Of a stretch of 64,000 nucleotides of DNA, positions 1 to 13,100 are shown piece after piece; the stretch's first letter is position 1, and every line of letters starts with the position of its first letter. The DNA is taken from contig VWZL01005037.1 of assembly GCA_013396915.1 (NCBI GenBank), positions 2,043,702-2,107,701 on the forward strand. The letters run 5' to 3'. The notes below the pieces were generated by a model. The model had not been told where the DNA came from, did no database searches, and saw only the letters and a program-made list of their open reading frames with translations. The DNA is from Stercorarius parasiticus (taxonomy: Eukaryota > Chordata > Aves > Charadriiformes > Stercorariidae). The translations under genes were made by a program, and so were the position numbers.

Positions 1-480
1 GTCTTCTCCTACAGTGGGCAGTTTGTCATTCTCCCAGTCCCTGCCTTTGCCTTCTGTGACTTGGACAGTGTGGCTAGAGCCCTTACTGGTGAAGACAGAG
101 GCAATAAAGTCTTTGAGTACCTCAGCCTTATCCATGTCCCGAGTGACCAACTCTCCCGTTTCCTTCCTGAGTGGGCCCACATTTTCTCTGGTCTTCCTTT
201 TGTCACTGACATACCTATATAAGCTTTCTATGTTGCCCTTGATATCCCTGGCCATATTTAATTCTATCTGGGCTTTAGCTTTCCTAACCTGATCCCTGGC
301 CATTCGGACAATTTCTCTGTACTCCTCCCAGGCTACCTGTCCTTGCTTCCACCCTTTGTAGGCTTCCTTTTTCTGTTTGAGATTGTCCAGGAGTTCCTTG
401 TTCATCCATGCAGGCCTCCTGGCATTTTTGACAGGAGGCAATGGATTTCGCTGGAACGAATAAGCCTGTGCCTCTACAAA
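1..480 (-). mobile_element. CR1 LINE, ORF2 linker fragment running off the left edge
   Basis: Read on the minus strand, one frame stays open from base 495 down to base 1 (165 codons). It encodes the CR1 ORF2 stretch between endonuclease and reverse transcriptase. Recognisable pieces in order are [78 protein letters not shown], and a stretch ending [14 protein letters not shown]. This order and wording are typical of avian CR1. The similarity fades upstream of about base 480, so the copy is 5'-truncated there. The reverse transcriptase should lie to the left of the window. No stop or frameshift occurs in the visible part, which suggests a fairly young copy. The fragment itself is confident; the exact right boundary is approximate. 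Confidence 0.9.
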
Positions 481-3400
481 CAGAAAGAAAACATCTTAAT
501 TTAAACCAGGCATCACGTGAGCAACTGTGGTACAAGGTCTTCCTCTGTTTCCTGGCTTCCTGCTTCCCTCGTGTTAAATGTCAGAACCCTCTTCTATGAT
601 ATTTTAGACTTTTTTTTGTACTGCTTTCCTGAATTACGTTCACATTAATAATGCTGAGAGAACATCCTCCCACACTTCGGTACACATCAACCCTTACTTG
701 AGTCTTTCCCATCCCTAGTTTCTGTTACTGTTCTCTTATGCACCGGATTAGCTTGGAGCTTCTTGCACATAGGTGTTGGCAAAAATCCTTCCGCTGCCAG
801 CTCACTTAAGAGCTGTAACCTGTAACCTGCACACCAATCTTAATGCTACAGATTTGGGAAGCTAGAATTAGTCCCTATGGCAACAGAGAAATCAGCCAAG
901 TACAGGTGAAATGTTGAGAGGTACCTGATGAAACTAGCTAAACAGCTGGTTCCAATTTATCACAGGCATCTGCAATTAAGTGTAATCAGATCATCATACC
1001 CACTATGAAAAAGATTGCAGATATCACTGCATGGCCAAGGAAATGCATTTGCTCGGTGGAATGTGATCCTTATGGTAGGATACAGGAGAACTAGAGATAG
1101 TGATGGGACAGTTAGTTGGCCCTGAAATAGCAGTTCTTGGCAACCCTCGCCTTACGGTAACATGGTAAACTAAGGTATCTACAGAGGGAAAACAAATCTA
1201 AAATCCTTAAATACTAATTTTCCATTCTCACACCAGAAAGAATGTTGCAACTGTAGGAACTTTTTGAAAATTTGTTACTCTTATTCTCCTCTTCTCCTCT
1301 TAACTTATTTGTATTTATGGACTTGTAACAGGTTTAAATATATGGTGGTGTAAATTAAATACACGTTAGTTCAAACATTTAGGAACAAAGCACTCTAGTT
1401 ACAAAACCTGAGATCTCACTAAGTGCTTAGAAGCTAAATACAAAATCAGTAAATAAAGTTTAACAAAGGTAAATTGAAAGGCAAAATGAACTCACTCTGA
1501 TGAGTTAATATAATTCCCTTATGGAATGCTAGTTTCCCTATTATAATTAATTTTAAACACTAAACCAGTATGTCTATTTTTTGATAATTATAAAAATGCA
1601 TTCATCCATGTCCTTGCAAATTATTAATATTTATCATAAGGAATATCCTGTAGACATTAAGAATCAAGGGAGAGAGAATTTTCAGCAAATTCTTACACAG
1701 CTTTACTAAAACAATAATGGAGTTTTAAATACCTATGAGTCCAAACCAGAGACATATAGGGCTAAATCCTCAAGCTTCCTACCTCACAAGTCACTCGGGC
1801 AAACTTGCACTGAACCTCAAATTCAAAGATTTCAGGACTGCAAGTGTGTGATACTGCCAAGTATCCTATGTGCTGACTTCATTTGTGTTCCACTCCTGGG
1901 AGCCAAGAGTATAAAGTGTTCTAAAGGGATGAGGCCATAATGATGTTATAAAAAGATTATGAAAGCCCCTGTAGTTCTCTTCCATTTCACGGATAACTTC
2001 AGTGATAAGGAAACAGCATCATGACACTTTTGAGTTACTTCTCTGACATTTCAGCAACACTGATTATCGGTATTTCTGTTCATGGATATTTTTAAGCCTC
2101 TCAGCACGTTTGGACCTAAAGTTTCACACTTCTAGGAACTCAAACTCATCATGAGTAGCAATAAGAAGCTTCCCTTAAGCCAGTGAGACTCAATGGGGGT
2201 TTTGCTTACATAGAAACTGCTGGATCAGATGCATGTGATCTAGTTATATGTTGGCTTACTGGTTATGATAAACCTGAAAAGCAGAAGCTGGAACCAAATA
2301 TGAGGCATAGCATTTTGCGGTTTCAGAAACTTAGGTTCCATCTAACTTTCTTTTCCATTTAAAAAAAACCCGAAACCCACATATATCACTAATTTCTGAT
2401 ATGAAATGCGACCAGAATGTGCTTTCCTTCAAAATATACCCCAATCCAGAGGCAGGGAACAGAGCAATTTCATAGAACAGCTGATTCTAATATACACACT
2501 AACGTGTCTGTAAATATATTTACGCATATGTATGTGAGTATACACATTAAAACTTCCTTGGTTGATAGATTAGCTCTTAAACTTAGGTAATTTGTTTGAG
2601 TGAGGAAGCAGAAACTCACCCACAGTGGCAGCAAGGATTACAATAGCAATGATCAATAAAAAACATTGTCCCCTCCCAAAATTATAGCCAAACATCAGTT
2701 TACATCTTCATGAATTAGTGGACATCAAGTGTCATCTCCACAGATTAGCAAAAGGGAGCTGAACATTGGTGGGAATACCAGGAAATCTTTGCAACCTTTT
2801 TGTGGCTGGTTCCTGCAACAGACTGAAGGAGCTAGATTTTCAGAAGATGCCCCGAGTTTTTCTTTTTTCATTTTGCTGAAGCAGAGCAGCTCAGCTCTGT
2901 TTGTGGTGGGGACTGTGAAAACACAAAGGAACACATGAGAGAGAGCTAGATAAGAAGAGACAGAAGTGTATTCCTTGTCCTATCTCTACTCAGTAACTGA
3001 AGGAGGCAGGAGCCACAGCAATGTCGGTACAGGCAGATGTGCATTTCTCCCTGCACAGAGTGATGATGCAGCAACCTGCGCTCCTACAATGCAAATTAAC
3101 TTACTGCTGTTTCATATACCAACGGAAAGATTTAAACCAGCAAGTTAGATAACTTGCTATGTATACCTATAGGCTGAGAAAACAAACTATTAGATTTAGA
3201 CTAATCCAAAAGTATACGAGGTATAAAGGACAACCATCGTGGTGTAAGACAAATGGAACAGCTAATGACATTTTAAGGATGAATAGTTCTTGCCTCTGAA
3301 AGTGAGGAATTTTAACTGGTTTGCACTCTCTTGCTTTGATCTGACATTCCCAATTCTGTTCACCTTGCTGACCATTGAGAGAGGAGTGAAAAGACTTAGT

Positions 3401-6400
3401 GTGTGTGATTGTAGGGTGCTATTTTTTATGTCAGCATTCTTCATTATTGAGTTGGCTGTTTATGCTGCTGATGTGTAATGTTGTGAAGCAGATGAGCTGG
3501 TAAAGTATGAAGGGTATTCTATAACCTTTGCTGTACTTTCAATTACCTTACAGTAACTTAGAATTCAGAAAGGCTGCTCTGAGCAAAATCAAAATACAAT
3601 ACGATAAACTCCATTAGGAAATGAAGCACTAGGGCTCCTGTTGAAGGAGGGCAAAATGGTCTAATTAATAGTTATTGCATCAAGCTCACGCTGCAGTTGC
3701 AGTAATGACACTGATGATATTGATGGCATTGAAAATGGACTTTAGTTCAGAATGGAAATGAGCAGAGTATTCATCTTCAACTGCGTATTGCTGTAGGCAG
3801 TGGAAGGCCTCAGAGCTTCTTTGTTTTGTTGTTCTGTTGTTCAGCTGGTTTTCTTTAATAGTGCAGCTCCAAGCAATTAATACATATATTTACCCAAGAC
3901 GAAGCACGTTCATTTCACTGGAGCCCCATGGCTGACACTTGGCCATACTGAAGAATAGGCATTTATTGGCTTTTATTCCTGCTGTTTGGTATTTCAGTGG
4001 TGGATAGTTATCTAAGGGTGACCCAACTTCTTTATAATTTTTATTAAACATTTCTCTCTCTTCTTTGGTTTGTGAAAGCTCTTGGCAGCAGGGAATGCCA
4101 ACTCCTGCATCCTGAGATAACGTTTCATTCTCATCAGTATTTGGTTTCCGTTCAGACTCCTGTTGATACGTCTTCTTTCTTACACTTTACTGATATATCT
4201 GTTTGGCTTGTGTTATTGTTCAGAAATAAACACATCACAAAGTCTTCCAGTAACCAAGCTGATTCATGTAGGTAGATAAGGTCTTCATCAAATGTCAGGG
4301 TCAGTAAAGCTCCCTGCCCATTCTGATATTAATGCCAACACCATTTATTAATATGAAATGTCAAATTCCAGAACTGGAACAAAAATCACTGAATAGGACC
4401 AAAAGCTAACAAGGGAATCCAGAGCTTGGAATATACCTTGGGAATTCATCATGATATATACACCTATAACAGTAGCACTTCAATTCTGAATGGGTCGTGC
4501 CATACAACTAAGCTCAAGAGAGCCCTGTGATCAAAAGAAAAGAGTCAGAGTTACATATACTGTACAAAATCTTCTTCCAGTACCATTGAATTTAATGGGA
4601 AAATTATTCCTGGCTTCAGCAGAGAGAAAGACTTATTTCCTTGCCTCTGTCCAGACTTCACTCCCCTGCCATGTAAACTTCAAGGTTGCAAGTGTAATAC
4701 CAGGTGGGACAGAGGTGCAACCAAGCATCCTAGGAGTTTAGTCAGGTAAGCAACTCTCAAACACTCAGATGGACAAAAGTTTACCACACAAAGAGTGTGC
4801 CAGGCCTCTAGATACACTGTACAAAACAGCTATAGCACCTGTTTAGCTAGACATCTGCAGATTCTGCTAATTAAAGAATAGTCCTCTGGTGACAATCGGG
4901 TGTAACCGCTCTGAACTACCCACTTCAGAAGAACCTGTTAAGATAATGGCATCCACTCCAAGTACCTCCCTGGCTTCAGGAATGGTCACTTGTGATAGAA
5001 GCCAGCCTTTGGCTGTGTACCTTTCTTTCTGTCTCCCTCAGCAGCAGTAAAGTGCTGGGTCACTTGGTGTTGAAACTTCTCCAAGCAAGTCTTATCTGTT
5101 GCCTCAGGAGCAGACTTACTACTTGCTTTCGTTATGTTTTAATTTACTTTCCCTAAAGATAACACTTCAAAGCAGCAACTAATGTTCTGTAACCTCTTTA
5201 TTGGTCTGTCTTAACACCTGTTCATCCATTTACAAAAAGAAACTCTCTGTCTCTGCAGGAGGAAGAATGTAAATATAGGAAGTATTGTAGAGGCCTGGGT
5301 ATATTCCCAGGCTATACCATTAATTTTTATTTTTAGTATTAGAACTAATAGGTTTCAGTCATTCTAAATTGTGAATTTGTATGATCCCTTAAACTCCTTC
5401 TTGATGCTGCACATTATAAAAATTCCACTTTAGTCCAGAGTTGCTGATAACACAGCTTACTGCTCCATTTCACCAGGTATACATGCCACAGAGCCTGAAA
5501 AATCACCTTTCCCAGGACCTTCCTCTGCCATTCCCTGGCTTATGTCATGAAAATGTTTTCATGCATTTGCAAGGCTTGTCCAACCATTGGCATAGATCAA
5601 AAGAAGATATGATTGTTGCTGAGAACATAACACAGCAGTAGAAACAGAGATGCTGAAAAATTTTATTTCCAAATAGCCATGATTTCCATGGTTGTCTTGG
5701 TTTGTAACCTCCAGTCCCAAATTACTGAGTACAGGAGAACCTCTATCCCAGATTCTCAGAAAACGTCAATCCACTTAAGGCCATCAACTCCAGAACAGCT
5801 ACCAAATCAAACCTTTAGAGACGATTCTGCTCTTTGCTTTCCCCAGAATAGAGAAGGCTTGTTTTTCATCAGCATTTATGTCAGTACCTCGTCTCACTGT
5901 ATAGAGTCTTACACTGCTATGTTAGTATGTGGTCATTCATTCATGGTATGGATTAGGAGTGACTGGGAGGTGTTCAGTTTGGATTTCCCCATTCCTACCG
6001 AGAAAAAGTTATCAGCTTTGCTGTTCTACTGGATTTATACGATTCCAGCTGAAATAAGACCTGGATCCAGAGAGTTTTATTGTCTTTGATCAGTAATTAA
6101 TGAACAGGGCTAATATTTTTCATGTAATATGGGCACAATATGTCCTTATGATATGGGAACAGCATTCAATCAAGGATTTCCAAACCTAGTTTGCTGGGAA
6201 ATATCATTTACTAAAGGAAAACCGAACTAAGACTCAAGAGACTTTTGTCCATTCTTCAGCTCAACCAAGCATTTAGTACCCGAGTGGGAACAAGTCATCT
6301 CACCCGCCCTGTATAAATGGTAATGATATTTTAGTTGGTACAGGATTTACAGAATAATACCTTATACTGGCTAAGATAAAGTTTATGAAAGCCAAAGAAG

Positions 6401-9109
6401 TATTTTATAGATGTTAGACCTTTAAAGATCTACATTCTCCCTCAAGACCTGTGCAGAAGAGGTGATGAAATTTGGCCTCCTGCCCTGACATGCTATGACT
6501 GAAGTAACCTTCAAACTCTCCAAAGCTTCCTCTTATGTGGAACTCAGCAGAAGGGAAATATTCTTGCCTTTCTAACAGAAAGCTTCATTACACTACTTTT
6601 GTTACTTGGTTACTAAATAGCTTACCCTAACCCTTCCTTTCAAGTTTACATCTGTTGTCATTTTCCACCATTTCTTAGTATTTTATACAATATTTACTTT
6701 CTGTTCTTTTTTTTCAGTGGGTATCCAAGGCACCTAAGGCTATTTTGCTGTACACGCCCCTGCTTCACTGGTTTTTACCTTTCTGTGAGCTACAGAACAT
6801 TTGTTTGCAAATAAGCTTCATGGGCGAGTTGCTGCATTCAACAGTATTTTCCCCTCTCCTGCTACCATATGCAGGGTGGGCATTCTGTCTAGCCAAAGTA
6901 AATGCCACAAAGCCAAGGCTGCCAAGCAATTTGTGTTTCGTTGGGCATTGCTGGAGCAAGAGGTGATGTGGCAGGCAGTATGTGTGTTATCAACATATTA
7001 AGAGCATCCTTCAGGGTTAAAAACTGGCCATAAGAAAGCAAGAATGAGTAACAATGAACAAGGTATCCCAAAGTCAAATGCTTTCTAAAACTGCACCAAC
7101 TTTAATAAGAAATGACAGCTCCAGGCACCACACACATCTTTTTATACTGTCAAACACAAATGCACAGGAATGTATAGTACATGATTAGCAAGTAGAACCA
7201 CCAGATCTGCCAAGAAATTTGTGTACCTTGCCAAATAAATGCCAGTCAGGTTAGGCAGTACTGACACTGACTCTGGCCTTGGCACCTCTAAGCAGTAAAC
7301 CTTTGCCATCCTAATAAATGGTAAAGCACAATGGCATTTTGGTTTACCAACATATGGTCAGGAACAGCAATATATCAGTCCTTGAAAAGACTCTTCTTTT
7401 TACTTCTTTCTTCTGCAATATTTCCCTCAGTTTAGAAAAATAATTTTATGTTCTCCTCCCTGTCAAACTAGTAGTATGTTCCTCTGTTACCAGTCATGAG
7501 CGATATTCTGTGCACTGGAGTGCACAACCTGTTTTAATGAGCTTTGGCAGAACATCAGATTCATTCCCCACCCCCCGCCTAATTACAGCCTGCCATTTGT
7601 GTCATTCTGGTTCAGGATCTATCAGCAGATCTATTAGAGACACCTATTTCTAGGGATTTATAAATAAGCAATAATAGTGAGGTTAAAAATGACTGAAGAA
7701 TGGCATGCAGTTGCAATATTTTTGAATCGTTTTTACACTGTTTACCCAGTTGGTTTAAGATGTTTTTGAGGTCTTACAGCCCTGTTTCCTGCAATTAACA
7801 TATGCTGTAAATTAATTCATTTTGGTACTTGAAGGTGTTTCATAAACTCTTGTAAAACAATTCAGTGACAAAACAATTTGCGAAGTTTCACCCATGGTTC
7901 AAAGCTCTCATCCCGCAAGGACAAATACACATATTTTACTTTCTGTAATTTAGCAGACATGTTTGAATCTAAGGGATGACTGATGTGCTTAGAGTTAAGC
8001 CTGGTGAAAGTCTTCAGCAGACACAGATCTGCAGTAACAGGCTGAAGCTACATTTAGCCCCAAAAGATTGATAAATTACTTTAAAACAAAGCATTTGAAA
8101 ATTACTTCTAGTTTTACTCCTTTGCCAACCTTGGTTTTCCCAGGACTTAGATGCTGGCAGAAGGATAAAGAAAATATATATATATATATATATATGAGAG
8201 TTTCGCACATGGACCAGCCAGGGACATAAATTGCTACAGTGCAATGTATGCTATTCTGATGATTAAGGACAGGACTTTGTCATCCTTTCCCAATTTTTCT
8301 TAACCAAATAGGAATTTTGCTTGAATAAAATCTGTGTATGAGCTGATCAACATGGTGCTCAAGTTGCTTTTGAAATTTCTTAATTTATGGATTGAAATAC
8401 ATACACAGACACACATATGCATGTACAAAAATTTGCTAGTTTGATTTTCTAAGCTGCCAGTCATTGTCTAGTAACTGTAGACCATAATCCAGGACAAAGT
8501 CAAAACGTATCCTTCCTGCCTATAGAGATGGGTCCTAAAGTTTTTTAGGGTTATAAAGCTATCAGCTTACACACTAATCGGATCTTAAAATATTTTCTGT
8601 CTGCTTAGTAGGATCGGTTTAAGTATCAAAAGATACAACAATAAAGACAGCAGTTTCTCTGTTTCTTTCTACACACAGAATTATCAATACAGAAAAGTTG
8701 ATAATCTGAAGAAAGAAGGGATTTATAGGAGGCCACAAATGCACAGGATTGCAAATCCACCTTACTTCATACAACTATTTAACATTCTTTTTGCTTTGTT
8801 GCTGTATTGCATTTTCCAGTCTCATCTTTGTTCTGTGAACACTGGATGTCATGGCTCATGAGCTGACTTCGTCAGCCTTTGCCCACTGTCTCCTGCTTTC
8901 ATCAACATAGCTCTTTCTAGTTATCTGTAGCTTGTTTCTCAAGAGCTAGTTTAAAAGTGGGTGATGGGGTATTACAGTCTTTGCTTCCCTTACACAACAC
9001 ACATGGATCTTCCCATAAGACAATGCACAGGCATTATCTGTCCTGTTCGCTAGTCTTTGCTTTTGGAAACCAAGAATGTAATGTGGTTCATAGCTGTAAA
9101 GTCCTAATT
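481..9109. other. AT-rich intergenic DNA without a recognisable gene
   Basis: Open frames here are short, with the longest (5679-6089, plus) at 136 codons, and none resembles a known protein. I see no splice-bounded exon and no full repeat. Around 6020-6068 there are weak remnants of the palindromic element type described at 17607 (a CCAGCTGA-like core followed by GACCTGGATC). An (AT)n tract lies near 8.2 kb. Otherwise I see nothing specific. Confidence 0.6.
8174..8195. repeat. (AT)n dinucleotide microsatellite
   Basis: About eleven AT units in a row with no interruption, in ordinary AT-rich surroundings. It is a likely length-polymorphic marker. Confidence 0.9.
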
Positions 9110-9175
9110 TCCAGAGGTACTGTGCATGTTAAGTTTGCAGATGATGGTATAATGGTAAACACAAATGTTGTAAGA
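9110..9175 (+). mobile_element. Possible relic of a CR1-type reverse transcriptase around its FADD motif
   Basis: Bases 9128-9145 encode VKFADD, and the following residues read GIMVNTNVV. CR1 and L3 LINEs have KFADDTKLGG followed by a V-N-T-like stretch at the catalytic box. The match covers only about 20 residues and I could not extend it on either side, so it may be a scrap left by deletions or a chance match. If real, the element is on the plus strand, like the two larger fossils in this window. Confidence 0.4.
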
Positions 9176-11017
9176 AGTGCGTAAAAAGCTCTATTATTAA
9201 ATTATTCTAAATTAGAAGTAGAGGAGCTCCATTTACCTGCATCTACCCATGACTGCATCAGTACCTGATGACATATACTTCTGCATCTTACTGCTTCACC
9301 TTTCTTGATGCCTGTCTTTTTGTGGATCCCTAGGGCGAGTAAAAACTTTACTCTCCCAACCACTCAGTCATGAACTTCTATATCTACAGTCCCAACAAAT
9401 TCCAGGTTTTATTAGCTGGGACTGCTGTGTCCTGTTTTCTGCAGAACTGGCTGACATTGTTTCGTTAAAGGGACTGCAGGTGCTAAAAAGATGGTGTTTC
9501 AAAATAAAGTTCAGGATGACATTCAGAATCTGTTGGTTACTTCAACGTTCATTTTTCAGTTTCATTACACTTATCAGTAGATGCCACTTGTTGCTTCTAG
9601 TGGGGACAGAAGCAGGACCCACAGTGGCCACATTAAATTAAAAATTTTTGTTTTATTTAAAAGTTATTTAATTTAATTCCATTTTCAGGTATTTCAACTC
9701 TCAATAATCTGAAGTAACATAAGATGTATTGGACGTCATTGATTTGTGACTGCCGATTAGGGTTCCTGTGGATCTGGTATTTGCCGCAAACCTTTATGAC
9801 TTTAAGCATGACATTTACCTGGCACTCAATTTTCCTATTTAGAAAGCAGTAACAGAGGCTTCATGGGAATAGTGTGTGGACAGACAAATTTAGTGGCTGC
9901 GAGACACTCCAGTACTGTTGAGAGGTGGCCACAGAAGAATTGCAGTAAAATCTGTAATACTAATGGAGCAATCCAGTCATTGTTACAGTAACAATATACA
10001 CTTAGTAACAATAAACACTTCAAGCTGGCCAAACGCTTCTGGATGACTAGTGCAAATTAATGACCAGCCTTGGTTCTCCACTTGGTCCTCTGATTTTTGT
10101 TCATTTGAGACACAGAGTGTGAAAAATGCAAAGAGGGGTTCACAGTTTCCCTGTTTGGTAGCTGGCTGTGGACTATTTCTTCATAGTACTTTAACTTGAA
10201 TCCTATTACCCATGTCAACAAAACAGTGACAGCTAAAATGAGCTGCAGCATGGTTTTGGAGTATCTCTCTCCTGACCTTCTCTATATACAGGTAATATTT
10301 TCTATGGCTTGGTTATAGTTCCTGAATGTATATATAGAAGGCTATATAGGGCCTGGATATAGCTGCTTTGTATTTGCAAGGTGGCAAAAATAATTTAAAA
10401 ATCTGGCCTCATGGAGTTTAACTCTGAATCTGAAAATTAAATGATACAAAAGACAATTCCATGAGTCATAAAAGTAAAGATTCTAGACAAAGAATCCTCA
10501 TCACGGACCTAACTTTCTTTACTACAATTTTTCATATTATGAACCGATTTTAAATAATAGGGATGCTCCCTGGTAGTGCCCATTACTCCTTTGGTGCATG
10601 CTAAAGAATGGATTTACAGAGTGGTAGATATTGAAGTTCAAGGATGCTTTCTGACACAAAAATGCAAGAAGCTCTCAGACTCCTGAAAGGCATCAGAATA
10701 CGATATAATCTTGCTGATAAAGAAAGGAAAATGCCAAGCAGCCAGTACAGCTTCCCAAATGTCTACTCAAAGAATGGAGGGCAGTGAGAATGTTTTGGAA
10801 ACGGAGAGAATTATATATAAATGAGCAGAGCTGGACAAAGACAAGAGGAACCGAATGTGCACTGAGGTAATTTTAGTTAAAGAAGAAACAGTGAATAAAA
10901 GAATATTTGAAGACATCAAGAAGAAAAAACACACTAATGAGAAATTAGACTAGGTAATAGATGATCAGGAGGACTACCTTACTAACAATTCAAAAAATGA
11001 CTCAGCTACCTGCACTG

Positions 11018-11057
11018 TGGGTTTGGGTTTTTTGTTGTTTTTGGGGTTTTTGTTATT
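11018..11057 (+). repeat. G/T-rich simple tract with three G runs
   Basis: On the plus strand, runs of three, three and four G are separated by T-rich spacers that contain isolated G. Similar tracts occur on the opposite strand near 36785-36821 and 47596-47640, where the plus strand shows A runs followed by C runs. Three G runs fall short of the four needed for a simple intramolecular quadruplex. Confidence 0.7.
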
Positions 11058-12178
11058 TAACATTTTGTCTGTAAAAAGGAAAATTAAGAAAAGGTGGTAT
11101 GGACAGTTAAGTAGCAAAGAAAACTGCTATCTCCGTATGGCTGGCTCAGGAGCCCAAAGCTTTTACCACCCTTTCCTAGGGCAGACTCACCTGGAGGCAG
11201 GCGTGTTTTCCCCAGATCTCTACCTTCACTTTAGGAAAAGTTTACTGAACCTAAAAAGTTTCAATGAACTGCTGTTATCAATGAAATTTGACTTTTTGTA
11301 TTTCTACAACAAGCTACACTAGCATTTGCAAGAGGGACCCTAAGCCTGGCTGGGTCATAAAATAAGGAGTTTGTATCAAGTCAGACCTCTCTGACAGTTT
11401 GTATTGCTTTAATTCTGGGAGGTGGAAACTGCACTGAGAGAAATAAGAAGGTATGGAGCTTGACAAGGCCTTAAGAGGAGTTATCTGTGCTCTGAGACAG
11501 AATTAGGAATAGTCAGGCTACTTTCCTTTTCCCAAAATCCTCTGGGAAAAGCTTGCAAAACTTCCAGAGAGAGTCTGCTCCCAGCCTTTCATCCTATAAA
11601 TGGAAAGGTTTGCCTAACATTCAAACAGACCCACTTCTTCCTTTTTATTCTAAGTAGACAGGGAAATAAAAACCCCATATCACTGTCTTCGTCATTACAA
11701 CATTTCTCGCAGGTGATTATTACATTCAGCTGCCTTCTTTAGCAATCAGTTCTACCACCCATTCATTTCTAAACCTTGTATTGTTCTCACTGGCATTTTC
11801 TCAGCTTTCACAGAATTGTCCTACACAGGTTTAAGTGCGATGTTGCAAATGGAGTACAGCGGTCCTGGAGAGCCTCAGCAGTACTAAAAATCATGGCATA
11901 ATGAGATCACGCTCCTGTTCTACGCTTCAGAATGGCATTTGCTTTTTTCATCCAGCATCACATTTGTGCAGTGACTCCTATTCATTTTACGACCAGATAA
12001 TTATCTGCAGTGGTTTTGCACAGCTAATCACTTCACAGTGTGTTGGTGTTTCCATCTAGAGTTCTGTCTGTATCGGATGTCACCTTACTGATATCAGAAT
12101 GTTTTTCCAATTTATCATCACCATTTTCAGTTCTAATCTTCCCCTTGCAGACCCTCCCAACCTTTTGGTCTCATCCAC

Positions 12179-12194
12179 TTTTTTTTTTTTTTTT
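12179..12194. repeat. Poly-T run of 16
   Basis: Uninterrupted T homopolymer. I see no sign that it is the tail of a minus-strand retrocopy. Confidence 0.85.
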
Positions 12195-12734
12195 CCACCC
12201 TCTGTTTCACAATCTCAATCAATAGTGAAATGCTTATATAACCACAGGAAAGATCCTTGTGGGATTCCACTTGTTATGTCTTCAGAGTTTGATGTACCAA
12301 CAGACTAAGCAAAACACCTCTCACAAAATCTTATTAAAAATGTATTGAAATTATCTTGGATATGATCACTGTCTTAGCAACAGGATGCAAGCAAAAATTG
12401 CTATGAACAAGAGGCTAGCATGCTTTATCTACAACAGTGACAATTTAAAGGAAGTAGAAAATACATATTTAATATATCAGCATATAATTTTATAATAAAT
12501 TTGGCACTTTTATATTCTAGTCAGAGAGATCATACAAAAAAACCTCTTGAATGTTAGAAAAAAGAGTAAAAATAATAAGAATTAAATTCTTCCTCCAAAA
12601 ATTAAAGTCATGCTTCGTTATGCTTTGAAGCACTGCAATTCTATAGAAAGGACATACTGGAAAGTCCAAAGAGACAGCCAAGCATGGCAAATTAAAGCTT
12701 ACAGTGAAGGGCTGAAGCAGTCAAAACAGCAACT

Positions 12735-13100
12735 GACTCTGGGTTATAGAAATATTGTATCACAGCCCAAGGAGATGATCATCTTTCTCCTTGCGGCTTT
12801 GGTGAGAATGCACACAGAATTCCGTGCATATCTTTTGGCACTCTATTACTGGAAAGGTGTCTGAATTATTAAATATAATTCAGAAAAAAACCTGAGAGAT
12901 TATGTGTAGATTAGAGAGGATGCTTTTGAAGAAGAATTAAAACAACTAAAGTAAGATTTGCTAAGGAATGACTATAGGGAATACTATAACATCTACAAAT
13001 ATTTGACAAGGAAGAAGTGAAATTTTTCAGACTTATACAATAGATCATAATAATGAATTGCAAAATGAAGGCAAAAAGCAAATATAACCAGAATACTAGG
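12735..13100 (+). mobile_element. Fossil CR1/L3-like LINE, C-terminal part of reverse transcriptase
   Basis: The plus-strand translation of 12739-12822 reads LGYRNIVSQPKEMII followed by ALVRMHTEF. It aligns with the CR1 segment that has LGCI-R then S-REVILPLYSALVRPHLEY. Further on, in another frame, LLRNDYREYYNIYKYLT followed by a decayed NFSDLYNRS resembles the CR1 block with GDLI-VYKYL and FFSL. The next frame change gives NEGKK, near the RTRG-KLKKGR position. Several stops and shifts break it, so it is long dead. The wording is closer to ancient L3-like CR1 than to young avian CR1. The boundaries are soft. Confidence 0.7.

Larger units (their letters stand above)
9176..12734. other. Intergenic DNA without a recognisable gene
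   Basis: AT-rich sequence with only short open frames, the longest being 101 codons at 11017-11322, whose start is an artefact of a G/T-rich tract. It contains that tract and a poly-T run. I see no exon, RNA gene or classifiable element. Confidence 0.6.

Noticed and set aside
5679..6089. 136-codon plus-strand open frame
   Set aside because: Composition and wording are like random translation. There is no family match, no splice context, and part of it overlaps remnants of a palindromic repeat.
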